A stretch of 64,000 nt of DNA from Amaranthus tricolor. Taxonomy: Eukaryota; Streptophyta; Magnoliopsida; Caryophyllales; Amaranthaceae. Made by a program: the position numbers and the translations under genes. This document shows, in pieces, positions 13,601-26,840 of the stretch (positions are counted from its first letter, which is position 1; every line of letters starts with the position of its first letter). The notes under the pieces are model-generated. The model was given only the letters and a program-made list of their open reading frames with translations, had not been told where the DNA came from and did no database searches. Location: positions 16,412,195 through 16,476,194 of the forward strand of contig NC_080060.1 of the NCBI RefSeq assembly GCF_026212465.1, written 5' to 3'.

Positions 13601-15378
13601 ACCAAGTTAGACCTACTTTATGCGCGAAAGTGCTAAAAAAAGCTTAAAAACAATTAAAATCGCAACTTAGCACGTACGTTCTACCATATGACTATGATTT
13701 TCAAGTATAACTAATTCAACACTCTAATATATACCAAATAAAGTTGTGTGCCAAGTTTCGTGCTAAACAAACCCAGTTTGAGCTACTTTATGAGCGAAAG
13801 TGCTAAAACGCTTAAAAACCCTTAAAATCGCAACATAGCACGTAATTTCTAGCATATGACTATGATTTTCAATTATAACCACTTCAACACAATAGTATAT
13901 ACCAAACTTAGCACTTAATTTCTAGTATATGACTATGATTTTCAATTCTTACCACTTAAACACAATATATATACCAAACAATGTTATGTGCCAAGTTCGT
14001 GCAAAACAAACAAAGTTTCAGCTACTTAATTCACGAAAGTGCCAAAAAAGCTTAAAAATACATAAAGTCGAAACTTAGCACGTAATTTTCTAGCATATGA
14101 CAATGATTTTAAATTATAAACATTTCAACTCAATAATATTTACCAAATAGTTTTGTGTGTCAAGTTTCGTGCAAAATAAACCAAGTTTGAGCTATTTTAT
14201 GCCGCGAATGTGCTAAATAAGCTTTAAAGCCCAAAAAATCACAACTTAGCATGTAATTTCTAGCATATGACTGTTTTTCAATTTTAACCATTTCAACACA
14301 ACAAGATATACCAAATAGTGTTGTGTTGCCAAGTTTCGTGTAAAACAAACCAAGTTTGAGCTACTTTACGAGCGAAAGTGCCAAAAAATCATTAAAACCC
14401 ATATAATAGCATATGACCATGAATTTTATTTCTCACCACTTTAACACAATAATATATACCAAATTGTGTACTGTGCCATGTTTGGGTGCAAAACAAACCA
14501 AGTTTGAGCTACTTTATACACGAAACTGCCAAAAAAGCTTAAAAATCAACAAAATCGAAACTTAAAACGTAATCTCTAGCATATCATTATAATTTTTAAT
14601 CATAACAACTTCAACACAATAATATATACCAAATAGTGTTTTGTGCCATGTTTCGTGCAAAACAAACAAAGTTTGAGCTACTTTATGTGCGAAAGTGTCA
14701 AAAATGCTTACGAACCCATGAAATCGAAATTTAGCACAGAATTTCTAGCATATGAGTATGATTTTCAATTATAACTATTTCAACACAATAATATATACCC
14801 AAATAGTGTTGTGTGCCAAGTTTCATGCAAAATAAACCAAGTTAGACCTACTTTATGCACGAAAGTGCTAAAAAAGCTTAAAAAACAATTAAAATCGCAA
14901 CTGAGATCGTAAGTTCTACCATATGACTATGATTTTCAAGTATAACTAATTCAGCACTCTAATATATACCAAATAAAGTTGTGTGCCATGTTTCGTGCTA
15001 AACAAACCCAGTTTGAGCTACTTTATGCGCGAAAGTGCTAGAAACGCTTAAAAACCCTTAAAATCGCAACATAGCACGTAATTTCTAGCATATGACTATG
15101 ATTTTCAATTATAACCACTTCAACACAATAGTATATTACGAAACTTAGCACTTAATTCTAGTATATTGACTATGATTTTCAATTGTTACCACTTAAACAC
15201 AATAATATATACCAAACAATGTTATGTGCCAAGTTTCGTGCAAAACAAACAAAGTTTCAGCTACTTTATCCACGAAAGTGCCAAAAAAGCTTAAAAATCC
15301 ATAAAGTCGAAACTTAGCACGTAATTTCTAGCATATGACAATGATTTTAAATTATAAACATTTTCAACTCAATAATAT
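10604..15378. repeat. Domain I HOR copy 4 (A-BDE, 4775 bp)
   Basis: Four blocks: A- 10604-11668 (1065), B 11669-12902 (1234), D 12903-14139 (1237) and E 14140-15378 (1239). D starts with CAAGTTCGAGC and GAAATACGTTTTAAAGC; E starts with TAGTTTTGTGTGTCAAG. This is where the repeat changes from three blocks to four. It still has the seven-unit A- of the left part, so it is the hybrid between the two layouts. Scattered one-base insertions and deletions begin in its second half. Confidence 0.88.
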
Positions 15379-18300
15379 TTACCAAATATTGTTGTGTGTC
15401 AAGTTTCGTGCAAAATAAACCAAGTTTGAGCTACTTTATGCGCGAATGAGCTAAATAAGCTTTAAAGCCCAAAAAATTACAACTTAGCACATAATTTCTA
15501 GCATATGACTGTGATTTTCAATTTTAACTATTTAACACAACAAGGTATACCAATAGTGTTGTGTGCCAAGTTTCGTCTAAAACAAACCAAGTTTGAGATA
15601 CTTTACGAGCGAAAAGTGCCAAAAAATCATTAAAACCCATAAAAATAGCATATGACCATGAATTTTATTTGTCACCACTTTAACAAAATAATATATACCA
15701 AATTGTGTATTGTCCCATGTTTGGTGCAAAACAAACCAAGTTTGAGCTACTTTATACGCGAAAGTGCCAAAAAAGCTTAAAAATCCACAAAATCGAAACT
15801 TAAAACGTAATCTCTAGCATACGACTATAATTTTTAATTATAACAACTTCAACACAATAATATATACCAAATAGTGTTTTGTGCCAAGTTTCGTGCAAAA
15901 CAATCCAAGTTTGAGCTACTTTATGTGCGAAAGTATCAAAAATGCTTACGAACCCATGAAATCGAAATTTAGCACAAATTTTCTAGCATATGATTATGAT
16001 TTTAAATTATAACTATTCCAACCCAATAATATATACCAAATAGTGTTGTGTGCCAAGTTTCATGCAAAACAAACCAAGTTAGACCTACTTTATGCGCGAA
16101 AGTGCTAAAAAAGCTTAAAAACAATTAAAATCGCAACTTAGCACGTAAGTTCTACCATATGACTATGATTTTCAAGTATAACTAATTCAACACTCTAATA
16201 TATACCAAATAAAGTTGTGTGCCAAATTTCGTGCTAAACAAACCCAGTTTGAGCTACTTTACGCGCGGAAAGTGCTAAAAACGCTTAAAAACCCTTAAAA
16301 TCGCAACATAGCACGTAATTTCTAGCATATGACTATGATTTTCAATTATAACCAGCTCAACACAATAGTATATACCAAACTGAGCACTTAAATTCTATTA
16401 TATGACTATGATCTTCAATTCTTACCACTTAAACACAATAATATATACCAAAAAGTGTTATGTGCCAAGTTTCGTGCAAAACAAACAAAGTTTCAGCTAC
16501 TTTATTCACGAATGTGCCAAAAAAGCTTAAAAATCCATAAAGTCGAAACTTAGCACGTAATTTCTAGCATATGACTATGATTTTAAATTATAAATATTTC
16601 AACTCAATAATATTTACCAAATAGTGTTGTTGTGGTCAAGTTTCGTGCAAAATAAACCAAGTTTGAGCTATTTTATGCGCGTATGTGCTAAATAAGCTTT
16701 AAAGCCCAAAAAATCACAACTTTGCACGTAATTTCTAGCATATGACTGTGATTTTCAATTTTAACCATTTCCACACAACAAGATATACCAAATAGTGTTG
16801 TGTGCCAAGTTTCGTGTAAAACAAACAAGTTTGAGCTACTTTACGAGCGAAAGTTCCAAAAAATCATTAAAACCCATAAAATAGCATATCACCATGAATT
16901 TTATTTCTCACCACTTTAACACAATAATATATACCAAATTGTGTACTGTGCCAAGTTTGGTGCAAAACAAACCAAGTTTGAGCTACTTTATACACGAAAC
17001 TGCCAAAAAAGCTTAAAAATCCACAAAATCGAAACTTAAAACGTAATCTCTAGCATATCACTATAAATTTTTAATTATAACAACTTCAACACTATAATAT
17101 ATACCAAATAGTGTTTTATGCCAAGTTTCGTGCAAAAAAAAACCAAGTATGAGCTACTTTATGTGCGAAAGTGTCAAAAATGCTTACGAACCCATGAAAT
17201 CGAAATTTAGCACAGAAATTTCTAGCATATGAGTATGATTTTCAATTATAACTATTTCAACACAATAATATATACCAAATAGTGTTGTGTGCCAAGTTTC
17301 ATGCAAAACAAACCAAGTTAGACCTACTTTATGCGCGAAAGTGCTAAAAAAGCTTAAAAACAATAAAATCGCAACTTAGCACGTAAGTTCTACCATATGA
17401 CTATGATTTTCAAGTATAACTAATTCAACACTCTAATATATACCAAATAAAGTTGTGTGCCAAGTTTCGTGCTAAACAAACCCAGTTTGAGCTACTTTAT
17501 GCGCAAAAGTGCTAAAAACGCTTAAAAAACCCTTAAACTCGCAACATAGCACGTAATTTCTAGCATATGACTATGATTTTTCAATTATAACCACTTCAAC
17601 ACAATAGTATATACCAAACTGAGCACTTAATTTCTAGTAGATGACTATGATTTTCAATTCTTACCACTTAAACACAATAATATATACCAAACAGTGTTAT
17701 GTGCCAAGTTTCGTGCAAAACAAATAAAGTTTCAGCTACTTTATTCACGATAGTGCCAAAAAAGCTTAAAAATCCATAAAGTCAAAACTTAGCACGTAAT
17801 TTCTAGCACATGACTATGATATTAAATTATAAACATTTCAACTCAATAATATTTACCAAATAGTGTGGTGTGTCAAGTTTCGTGCAAAATAAACCAAGTT
17901 CGAGCTACTTTATGCGCGAATGTGCGAAATACGTTTTAAAGCGCAAAAATCACAACTTAACACGTTAATTTCTAGCATATGACTGTGATTTTCAATTTTA
18001 ACCATTTCAACACAACAAGATCTACCAAATAGTGTTGTGTGCCATGTTTCGTGTAAAACAAACCAAGTTTGAGCTACTTTACGAGCGAAAGTGCGAAAAA
18101 AATCATTAAAACCCATAAAATAGCATATGACCATGAATTTTATTTCTCACCACTTTAACACAATAATATATACCAAATTGTGTACTGTGCCAAGTTTGGT
18201 GCAAAAACAAACCAAGTTTGAGCTATTTTATACACGAAACTGCCAAAAAAGCTTAAAAATCAACAAAATCGAAACTTTAAAACGTAATCTCTAGCATATC

Positions 18301-20320
18301 ACTATAATTTTTAATTATAACAACTTCAACACAATAACATATACCAAATAGTGTTTTGTGCCAAATTTCGCGCAAAACAAACCAACTTTGAGCTACTTTA
18401 TGTGCGAAAGTGTCAAAAATGCTTACGAACCCATGAAATCGAAATTTAGCACAGAATTTCTAGCATATGAGTATGATTTTCAATTATAACTATTTCAACA
18501 CAATAATATATATACAAAATAGTGTTGTGTGCCAAGTTTAATGCAAAAACAAACCAAGTTAGACCTACTTTATGCGCGAAAGTGCTAAAAAAGCTTAAAA
18601 ACAATTAAAATCGCAACTTAGCACGTACGTTCTACCATATGACTATGATTTTCAAGTATAACTAATTCAACAGTCTAATATATACCAAATAAAGTTGTGT
18701 GCCAAGTTTCGTGCTAAACAAACCCAGTTTGAGCTACTTTATGAGCGAAAGTGCTAAAAACGCTTAAAAACCCTTAAAATCGCAACATAGCACGTAATTT
18801 CTAGCATATGACTATGATTTTCAATTATAACCACTTCAACACAATAGTATTTACCAAACTTAGGCACTTAATTTCTAGTATATGACTATGATTTTCAATT
18901 CTTACCACTTAAACACAATAATATATACCAAACAATGTTATGTGCCAAGTTTCGTGCAAAACAAACAAAGTTTCAGCTACTTAATTCACGAAAGTGCCAA
19001 AAAAGCTTAAAAATACATAAAGTCGAAACTTAGCACGTAATTTCTAGCATATGACAATGATTTTAAATATAAACATTTCAACTCAATAATATTTACCAAA
19101 TAGTTTTGTGTGTCAAGTTTCGTGCAAAATAAACCAAGTTTGAGCTATTTTATGCGCGAATGTGCTAAATAAGCTTTAAAGCCCAAAAAATCACAACTTA
19201 GCACGTAATTTCTAGCATATGACTGTTTTTTCAATTTTAACCATTTCAACACAACAAGATATACCAATAGTGTTGTGTGCCAAGTTTCGTGTAAAACAAA
19301 CCAAGTTTGAGCTACTTTACGAGCGAAAGTGCCAAAAAATCATTAAAACCCATATAATAGCATATGACCATGAATTTTATTTCTCACCACTTTAACACAA
19401 TAATATATACCAAATTGTGTACTGTGCCATGTTTGGTGCAAAAACAAACCAAGTTTGAGCTACTTTATACACGAAACTGCCAAAAAAGCTTAAAAATCAA
19501 CAAAATCGAAACTTAAAACGTAATCTCTAGCATATCATTATAATTTTTAATCATAACAACTTCAACACAATAATATATACCAAATAGTGTTTTGTGCCAT
19601 GTTTCGTGCAAAACAAACAAAGTTTGAGCTACTTTATGTGCGAAAGTGTCAAAAATGCTTACGAACCCATGAAATCGAAATTTAGCACAGAATTTCTAGC
19701 ATATGAGTATGATTTTCAATTATAACTATTTCAACACAATAATATATACCAATAGTGTTGTGTGCCAAGTTTCATGCAAAATAAACCAAGTTAGACCTAC
19801 TTTATGCACGAAAGTGCTAAAAAGCTTAAAACAATTAAATCGCAACTGAGATCGTAAGTTCTACCATATGACTATGATTTTCAAGTATAACTAATTCAGC
19901 ACTCTAATATATACCAAATAAAGTTGTGTGCCATGTTTCGTGCTAAACAAACCCAGTTTGAGCTACTTTATGCGCGAAAGTGCTAGAACGCTTAAAAACC
20001 CTTAAAATCGCAACATAGCACGTAATTTCTAGCATATGACTATGATTTTCAATTATAACCACTTCAACACAATAGTATATACGAAACTTAGCACTTAATT
20101 TCTAGTATATGACTATGATTTTCAATTGTTACCACTTAAACACAATAATATATACCAAACAATGTTATGTGCCAAGTTTCGTGCAAAACAAACAAAGTTT
20201 CAGCTACTTTATCCACGAAAGTGCCAAAAAAGCTTAAAAATCCATAAAGTCGAAACTTAGCACGTAATTTCTAGCATATGACAATGATTTTAAATTATAA
20301 ACATTTCAACTCAATAATAT
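15379..20320. repeat. Domain I HOR copy 5 (ABDE, 4942 bp)
   Basis: Blocks A 15379-16613 (1235), B 16614-17852 (1239), D 17853-19092 (1240), E 19093-20320 (1228). Here A has all eight units: the monomer missing from A- (with CCAAATTTCGTGCTAAAC) is present near 16210-16380. This is the complete form: four blocks of about 1234 bp, 32 units counting the short ones. Many single-base length differences in A and C runs (for example ACCAATAG for ACCAAATAG near 15550, 19265 and 19750) set it apart from the cleaner flanking copies. Confidence 0.87.
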
Positions 20321-23300
20321 TTACCAAATATTGTTGTGTGTCAAGTTTCGTGCAAAATAAACCAAGTTTGAGCTACTTTATGCGCGAATGAGCTAAATAG
20401 CTTTAAAGCCCAAAAAATTACAACTTAGCACATAATTTCTAGCATATGACTGTGATTTTCAATTTTAACTATTTAAACACAACAAGGTATACCAAATAGT
20501 GTTGTGTGCCAAGTTTCGTGTAAAACAAACCAAGTTTGAGATACTTTACGAGCGAAAGTGCCAAAAAATCATTTAAAACCCATAAAAATAGCATATGACC
20601 ATGAATTTTATTTGTCACCACTTTAACAAAATAATATATACCAAATTGTGTATTGTCCCAAGTTTGGTGCAAAACAAACCAAGTTTGAGCTACTTTATAC
20701 GCGAAAGTGCCAAAAAAGCTTAAAAATCCACAAAATCGAAACTTAAAACGTAATCTCTAGCATACGACTATAATTTTTTAATTATAACAACTTCAACACA
20801 ATAATATATACCAATAGTGTTTTGTGCCAAGTTTCGTGCAAAACAATCCAAGTTTGAGCTACTTTATGTGCGAAAGTATCAAAAATGCTTACGAACCCAT
20901 GAAATCGAAATTTAGCACAAATTTTCTAGCATATGATTATGATTTTAAATTATAACTATTCCAACCCAATAATATATACCAAATAGTGTTGTGTGCCAAG
21001 TTTCATGCAAAACAAACCAAGTTAGACCTACTTTATGCGCGAAAGTGCTAAAAAAGCTTAAAAACAATTAAAATCGCAACTTAGCACGTAAGTTCTACCA
21101 TATGACTATGATTTTCAAGTATAACTAATTCAACACTCTAATATATACCAAATAAAGTTGTGTGCCAAATTTCGTGCTAAACAAACCCAGTTTGAGCTAC
21201 TTTACGCGCGAAAGTGCTAAAAACGCTTAAAAACCCTTAAAATCGCAACATAGCACGTAATTTCTAGCATATGACTATGATTTTCAATTATAACCAGCTC
21301 AACACAATAGTATATACCAAACTGAGCACTTAAATTCTATTATATGACTATGATCTTCAATTCTTACCACTTAAACACAATAATATATACCAAAAAGTGT
21401 TATGTGCCAAGTTTCGTGCAAAACAAACAAAGTTTCAGCTACTTTATTCACGAATGTGCCAAAAAAGCTTAAAAATCCATAAAGTCGAAACTTAGCACGT
21501 AATTTCTAGCATATGACTATGATTTTAAATTATAAATATTTCAACTCAATAATATTTACCAAATAGTGTTGTGTGTCAAGTTTCGTGCAAAATAAACCAA
21601 GTTTGAGCTATTTTATGCGCGTATGTGCTAAATAAGCTTTAAAGCCCAAAAAATCACAACTTTGCACGTAATTTCTAGCATATGACTGTGATTTTCAATT
21701 TTAACCATTTCAACACAACAAGATATACCAAATAGTGTTGTGTGCCAAGTTTCGTGTAAAACAAACCAAGTTTGAGCTACTTTACGAGCGAAAGTTCCAA
21801 AAAATCATTAAAACCCATAAAATAGCATATCACCATGAATTTTATTTCTCACCACTTTAACACAATAATATATACCAAATTGTGTACTGTGCCAAGTTTG
21901 GTGCAAAACAAACCAAGTTTGAGCTACTTTATACACGAAACTGCCAAAAAAGCTTAAAAATCCACAAAATCGAAACTTAAAACGTAATCTCTAGCATATC
22001 ACTATAATTTTTAATTATAACAACTTCAACACTATAATATATACCAAATAGTGTTTTATGCCAAGTTTCGTGCAAAAAAAAAACCAAGTATGAGCTACTT
22101 TATGTGCGAAAGTGTCAAAAATGCTTACGAACCCATGAAATCGAAATTTAGCACAGAATTTCTAGCATATGAGTATGATTTTCAATTATAACTATTTCAA
22201 CACAATAATATATACCAAATAGTGTTGTGTGCCAAGTTTCATGCAAAACAAACCAAGTTAGACCTACTTTATGCGCGAAAGTGCTAAAAAAGCTTAAAAA
22301 CAATTAAAATCGCAACTTAGCACGTAAGTTCTACCATATGACTATGATTTTCAAGTATAACTAATTCAACACTCTAATATATACCAAATAAAGTTGTGTG
22401 CCAAGTTTCGTGCTAAACAAACCCAGTTTGAGCTACTTTATGCGCAAAAGTGCTAAAAACGCTTAAAAACCCTTAAACTCGCAACATAGCACGTAATTTC
22501 TAGCATATGACTATGATTTTCAATTATAACCACTTCAACACAATAGTATATACCAAACTGAGCACTTAATTTCTAGTAGATGACTATGATTTTCAATTCT
22601 TACCACTTAAACACAATAATATATACCAAACAGTGTTATGTGCCAAGTTTCGTGCAAAACAAACAAAGTTTCAGATACTTTATTCACGATAGTGCCAAAA
22701 AAGCTTTAAAATCCATAAAGTCGAAACTTAGCACGTAATTTCTAGCACATGACTATGATATTAAATTATAAACATTTCAACTCAATAATATTTACCAAAT
22801 AGTGTTGTGTGTCAAGTTTCGTGCAAAATAAACCAAGTTCGAGCTACTTTATGCGCGAATGTGCGAAATACGTTTTAAAGCGCAAAAAATCACAACTTAA
22901 CACGTAATTTCTAGAATATGACTGTGATTTTCAATTTTAACCATTTCAACACAACAAGATCTACCAAATAGTGTTGTGTGCCATGTTTCGTGTAAAACAA
23001 ACCAAGTTTGAGCTACTTTACGAGCGAAAGTGCCAAAAAATCGTTAAAAACCATAAAATAGCATATGACCATGAATTTTATTTTTCACCACTTTAACACA
23101 ATTATATATTCCAAATAGTGTACTGTGCCAAGTTTGGTGCAAAACAAACAAAGTTTGAGCTACTTGATACACGAAAGTGCCAAAAAAGCTTAAAAATCAA
23201 CAAAATCGAAGCTTAAAACGTAATATCTTGCATATGACTATAATTTTTAATTATAAAAAACGTCAACACAATAATATATACCAAATAGTTTTTTGTGCCT

Positions 23301-24026
23301 AGTTTCGTGCAAAACAAACCAAGTTTGAGCTACTTTATGTGCGAAAGTGTCAAAAATGCTTACGAACCCATGAAATCGAAATTTAGCACAGAATTTCTAG
23401 TTGATGAGTATGATTTTCAATTATAACTATTCCAACCCAATAATATATACCAAATAGTGTTGTGTGCCAAGTTTCATGCAAAACAAACCAAGTTATACCT
23501 ACTTTATGCGCGAAAGTGCTAAAAAAGCTTAAAAACAATTAAAATCGCAACTTAGCACGTAAGTTCTACCATATGACTATGATTTTCAAGTATAACTAAT
23601 TCAACAATCTAATATATACCAAATAAAGTTGTGTGCCAAATTTCGTGCTAAACAAACCCAGTTTCAGTTACTTTATGCGCAAAAGTGCTAAAAACGCTTA
23701 AAAACCCTTAAAATCGCAACATAGCACGTAATTTCTAGCATATGACTATGATTTTCAATTATAACCACTTCAACACAATAGTATATACCAAACTTAGCAC
23801 TTAAATTCTATTATATGACTATGATCTTCAATTCTTACCACTTAAACACAATAATATATACCAAAAAGTGTTATGTGCCAAGTTTCGTGCAAAACAAACA
23901 AAGTTTCAGCTACTTTATTCACGAATGTGCCAAAAAAGCTTAAAAATCCATAAAGTCGAAACTTAGCACGTAATTTCTAGCATATGACTATGATTTTAAA
24001 TTATAAATATTTCAACTCAATAATAT
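20321..24026. repeat. Domain I partial HOR A-B-(D/A chimaera)
   Basis: Blocks A 20321-21555, B 21556-22791 and a chimaeric block 22792-24026. The last starts as D (CAAGTTCGAGC, GAAATACGTTTTAAAGC; AATCAACAAAATCG near 23192) but from about 23430 carries A features: CCAACCCAATAATATATACC, then AAATTCTATTATATGAC with GATCTTCAATTC near 23810, as in the A tail near 21335. The next block is B again, as expected after an A tail. Block E is thus skipped. Simplest reading: unequal exchange between a D block and a downstream A block. Confidence 0.82.
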
Positions 24027-25628
24027 TTACCAAATAGTGTTGTGTGTCAAGTTTCGTGCAAAATAAACCAAGTTTGAGCTATTTTATGCGCGTATGTGCT
24101 AAATAAGCTTTAAAGCCCAAAAAATCACAACTTTGCACGTAATTTCTAGCATATGACTGTGATTTTCAATTTTAACCATTTCAACACAACAAGATATACC
24201 AAATAGTGTTGTGTGCCAAGTTTCGTGTAAAACAAACCAAGTTTGAGCTACTTTACGAGCGAAAGTTCCAAAAAATCATTAAAACCCATAAAATAGCATA
24301 TCACCATGAATTTTATTTCTCACCACTTTAACACAATAATATATACCAAATTGTGTACTGTGCCAAGTTTGGTGCAAAACAAACCAAGTTTGAGCTACTT
24401 TATACACGAAACTGCCAAAAAAGCTTAAAAATCCACAAAATCGAAACTTAAAACGTAATCTCTAGCATATCACTATAATTTTTAATTATAACAACTTCAA
24501 CACTATAATATATACCAAATAGTGTTTTATGCCAAGTTTCGTGCAAAAAAAAAACCAAGTATGAGCTACTTTATGTGCGAAAGTGTCAAAAATGCTTACG
24601 AACCCATGAAATCGAAATTTAGCACAGAATTTCTAGCATATGAGTATGATTTTCAATTATAACTATTTCAACACAATAATATATACCAAATAGTGTTGTG
24701 TGCCAAGTTTCATGCAAAACAAACCAAGTTAGACCTACTTTATGCGCGAAAGTGCTAAAAAAGCTTAAAAACAATTAAAATCGCAACTTAGCACGTAAGT
24801 TCTACCATATGACTATGATTTTCAAGTATAACTAATTCAACACTCTAATATATACCAAATAAAGTTGTGTGCCAAGTTTCGTGCTAAACAAACCCAGTTT
24901 GAGCTACTTTATGCGCAAAAGTGCTAAAAACGCTTAAAAACCCTTAAACTCGCAACATAGCACGTAATTTCTAGCATATGGACTATGATTTTCAATTATA
25001 ACCACTTCAACCAATAGTATATACCAAACTGAGCACTTAATTTCTAGTAGATGACTATGATTTTCAATTCTTACCACTTAAACACAATAATATATACCAA
25101 ACAGTGTTATGTGCCAAGTTTCGTGCAAAACAAACAAAGTTTCAGATACTTTATTCACGATAGTGCCAAAAAAGCTTTAAAATCCATAAAGTCGAAACTT
25201 AGCACGTAATTTCTAGCACATGACTATGATATTAAATTATAAACATTTCAACTCAATAATATTTACCAAATAGTGTTGTCTGTCAAGTTTCGTGCAAAAT
25301 AAACCAAGTTCGAGCTACTTTATGCGCGAATGTGCGAAATACGTTTTAAAAGCGCAAAAAATCACAACTTAACACGTAATTTCTAGAATATGACTGTGAT
25401 TTTCAATTTTAACCATTTCAACACAACAAGATCTACCAAATAGTGTTGTGTGCCATGTTTCGTGTAAAACAAACCAAGTTTGAGCTACTTTACGAGCGAA
25501 AGTGCCAAAAAAATCGTTAAAAACCATAAAATAGCATATGACCATGAATTTTATTTTTCACCACTTTAACACAATTATATATTCCAAATAGTGTACTGTG
25601 CCAAGTTTGGTGCAAAACAAACAAAGTT
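24027..25628. repeat. Domain I last copy, B plus truncated D, cut by gap
   Basis: B block 24027-25262 is almost identical to 21556-22791, and 25263-25628 is almost identical to the start of the chimaeric block at 22792, including AATCGTTAAAAACCATA and the ATATATTCCAAATAG variant. The two-block step of 2471 bp (21556 to 24027) is therefore a new, shorter repeat. It runs straight into the N gap, so its copy number is unknown. Confidence 0.85.
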
Positions 25629-25728
25629 NNNNNNNNNNNNNNNNNNNNNNNNNNNNNNNNNNNNNNNNNNNNNNNNNNNNNNNNNNNNNNNNNNNNNNNN
25701 NNNNNNNNNNNNNNNNNNNNNNNNNNNN
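25629..25728. other. Assembly gap, 100 N
   Basis: Exactly 100 N. This is the usual placeholder for a gap of unknown length, not a measured size. The sequence to its left is domain I and to its right domain II, so the junction between the two repeat families lies inside it. Confidence 0.98.
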
Positions 25729-26840
25729 CCAAAAAAGCTTAAATACCCATAAAATTTAAACTTGGCTAGTAATTTCTAGCATATGACTATGATTCTCAAT
25801 TATAACCAGTTCAACACAATAATATATACCAAATAGTGTTGTGTGCCAAATGTCGTGCAAAACAAACAAAGTTTGAGCTACTTTATGCACGAAAGTGCCA
25901 AAAACTTTAAAAACCGTTAAAATCGCAAATTAACACGTATATTCTAGCATATGACTATGAATTTCAATTCTAACCACTTCAACACAATAATATATGCCAA
26001 ATTATTTTGTCCGCCATGTTTCTTGCAAAACAAACCAAGTTTGAGCTACTTTATGCGCGAAAGTGCCAAAAAAGCTTAAATACCCATAAAATTTAAACTT
26101 GGCTAGTAATTTCTAGCATATGACTATGATTCTCAATTATAACCAGTTCAACACAATATTATATACCAAATCGTGTTGTGTGCTAAGTGTCGTGCAAAAC
26201 AAACAAAGTTTGAGCTCTTTTATGCGCGAAAGTGCAAAAAACTTTTAAAAACCGTTAAAATCGCAACTTAACACGTATATTCTAGCATATGACTATGAAT
26301 TTCAATTCTAACCACTTCAACACAATAATATATGCCAAATTTTTGTGTGTGCCATGTTTCGCTAAAAACAAACCAAGTTTGAGCTACTTTATGCGCGAAA
26401 GTGCCAAAAAATCTTAAAAACCTATAAAATCGCAATTTAGCACTTAATTTCTAGCATATGACTATTAATTTCAATTCTCACCACTTCAACACAATAATAT
26501 AATGTAAATAGTGTTGTGTGCCAAGTTTCGTGAAAAACAAAACAAGTTTAAGCTACTTTATGCGCGAAAGTGCAAAAAAAGCATAAGAAACCATGAAATC
26601 GAAACATAGCACGGAATTTCTAGCATATGACAATGATTTTAAATTATAACCATTTCAACACAATAATTTATACCAAATAGTGTAGTCTGCCAAGTGTCGT
26701 GAAAAACAAACAAAGATTCGGCTACTTTACGCGCGAAAGTGCCAAAAACGCTTAAAAACCTCTTAAAATCGCAACTTAACACGTAATTTCTAGAATATGA
26801 CTATGATTTTAAATTCTTACCACTTCAACACAATAATATG
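25729..26840. repeat. Domain II left end, partial 23-mer with a dimer step
   Basis: Monomers with GCTTAAATACCCATAAAATT and CTTGGCTAG at 25737 and again at 26074, a two-monomer (337 bp) step. From about 26060 the sequence follows 33660-34447 monomer by monomer: the AATATAATGTAAATAG monomer near 26500, then GTGTAGTCTGCC with AAAGATTCGGC near 26690. It is therefore the right-hand part of a 23-mer unit, cut on its left by the gap. Confidence 0.82.

Larger units (their letters stand above)
1..25628. repeat. Satellite domain I: nested 8-mer array
   Basis: Head-to-tail 169-bp monomers grouped into blocks of about 1234 bp. A standard block has eight units: six full monomers, one 147-bp monomer lacking about 22 bp before GCATATGACCATG, and one 73-bp remnant in which ACCAAA joins directly to a GCACTTAA-like stretch. 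The arithmetic 6x169+147+73=1234 fits the measured spacings. I distinguish five block types by their first monomer: A (TTACCAAATATTG), B (GCGCGTATGTGC), C (AAGATTTTAAAGCC), D (CAAGTTCGAGC with GAAATACGTTTTAAAGC) and E (TAGTTTTGTGTGTCAAG). Block order is A-BC, A-BC, A-BC, A-BDE, ABDE, ABD, BD (cut by the gap), where A- has lost one monomer. All units point the same way. No insertion interrupts it. Role inferred only from architecture: centromeric or pericentromeric satellite. Confidence 0.93.

Noticed and set aside
1..25628. CRISPR-like regular repeats
   Set aside because: There are no unique spacers; the whole 169-bp unit repeats, and the period is far longer than in CRISPR arrays.
25517..25732. 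Open frames running through the N gaps (also 57747-57932)
   Set aside because: The frame is only open because N codons cannot be stops.
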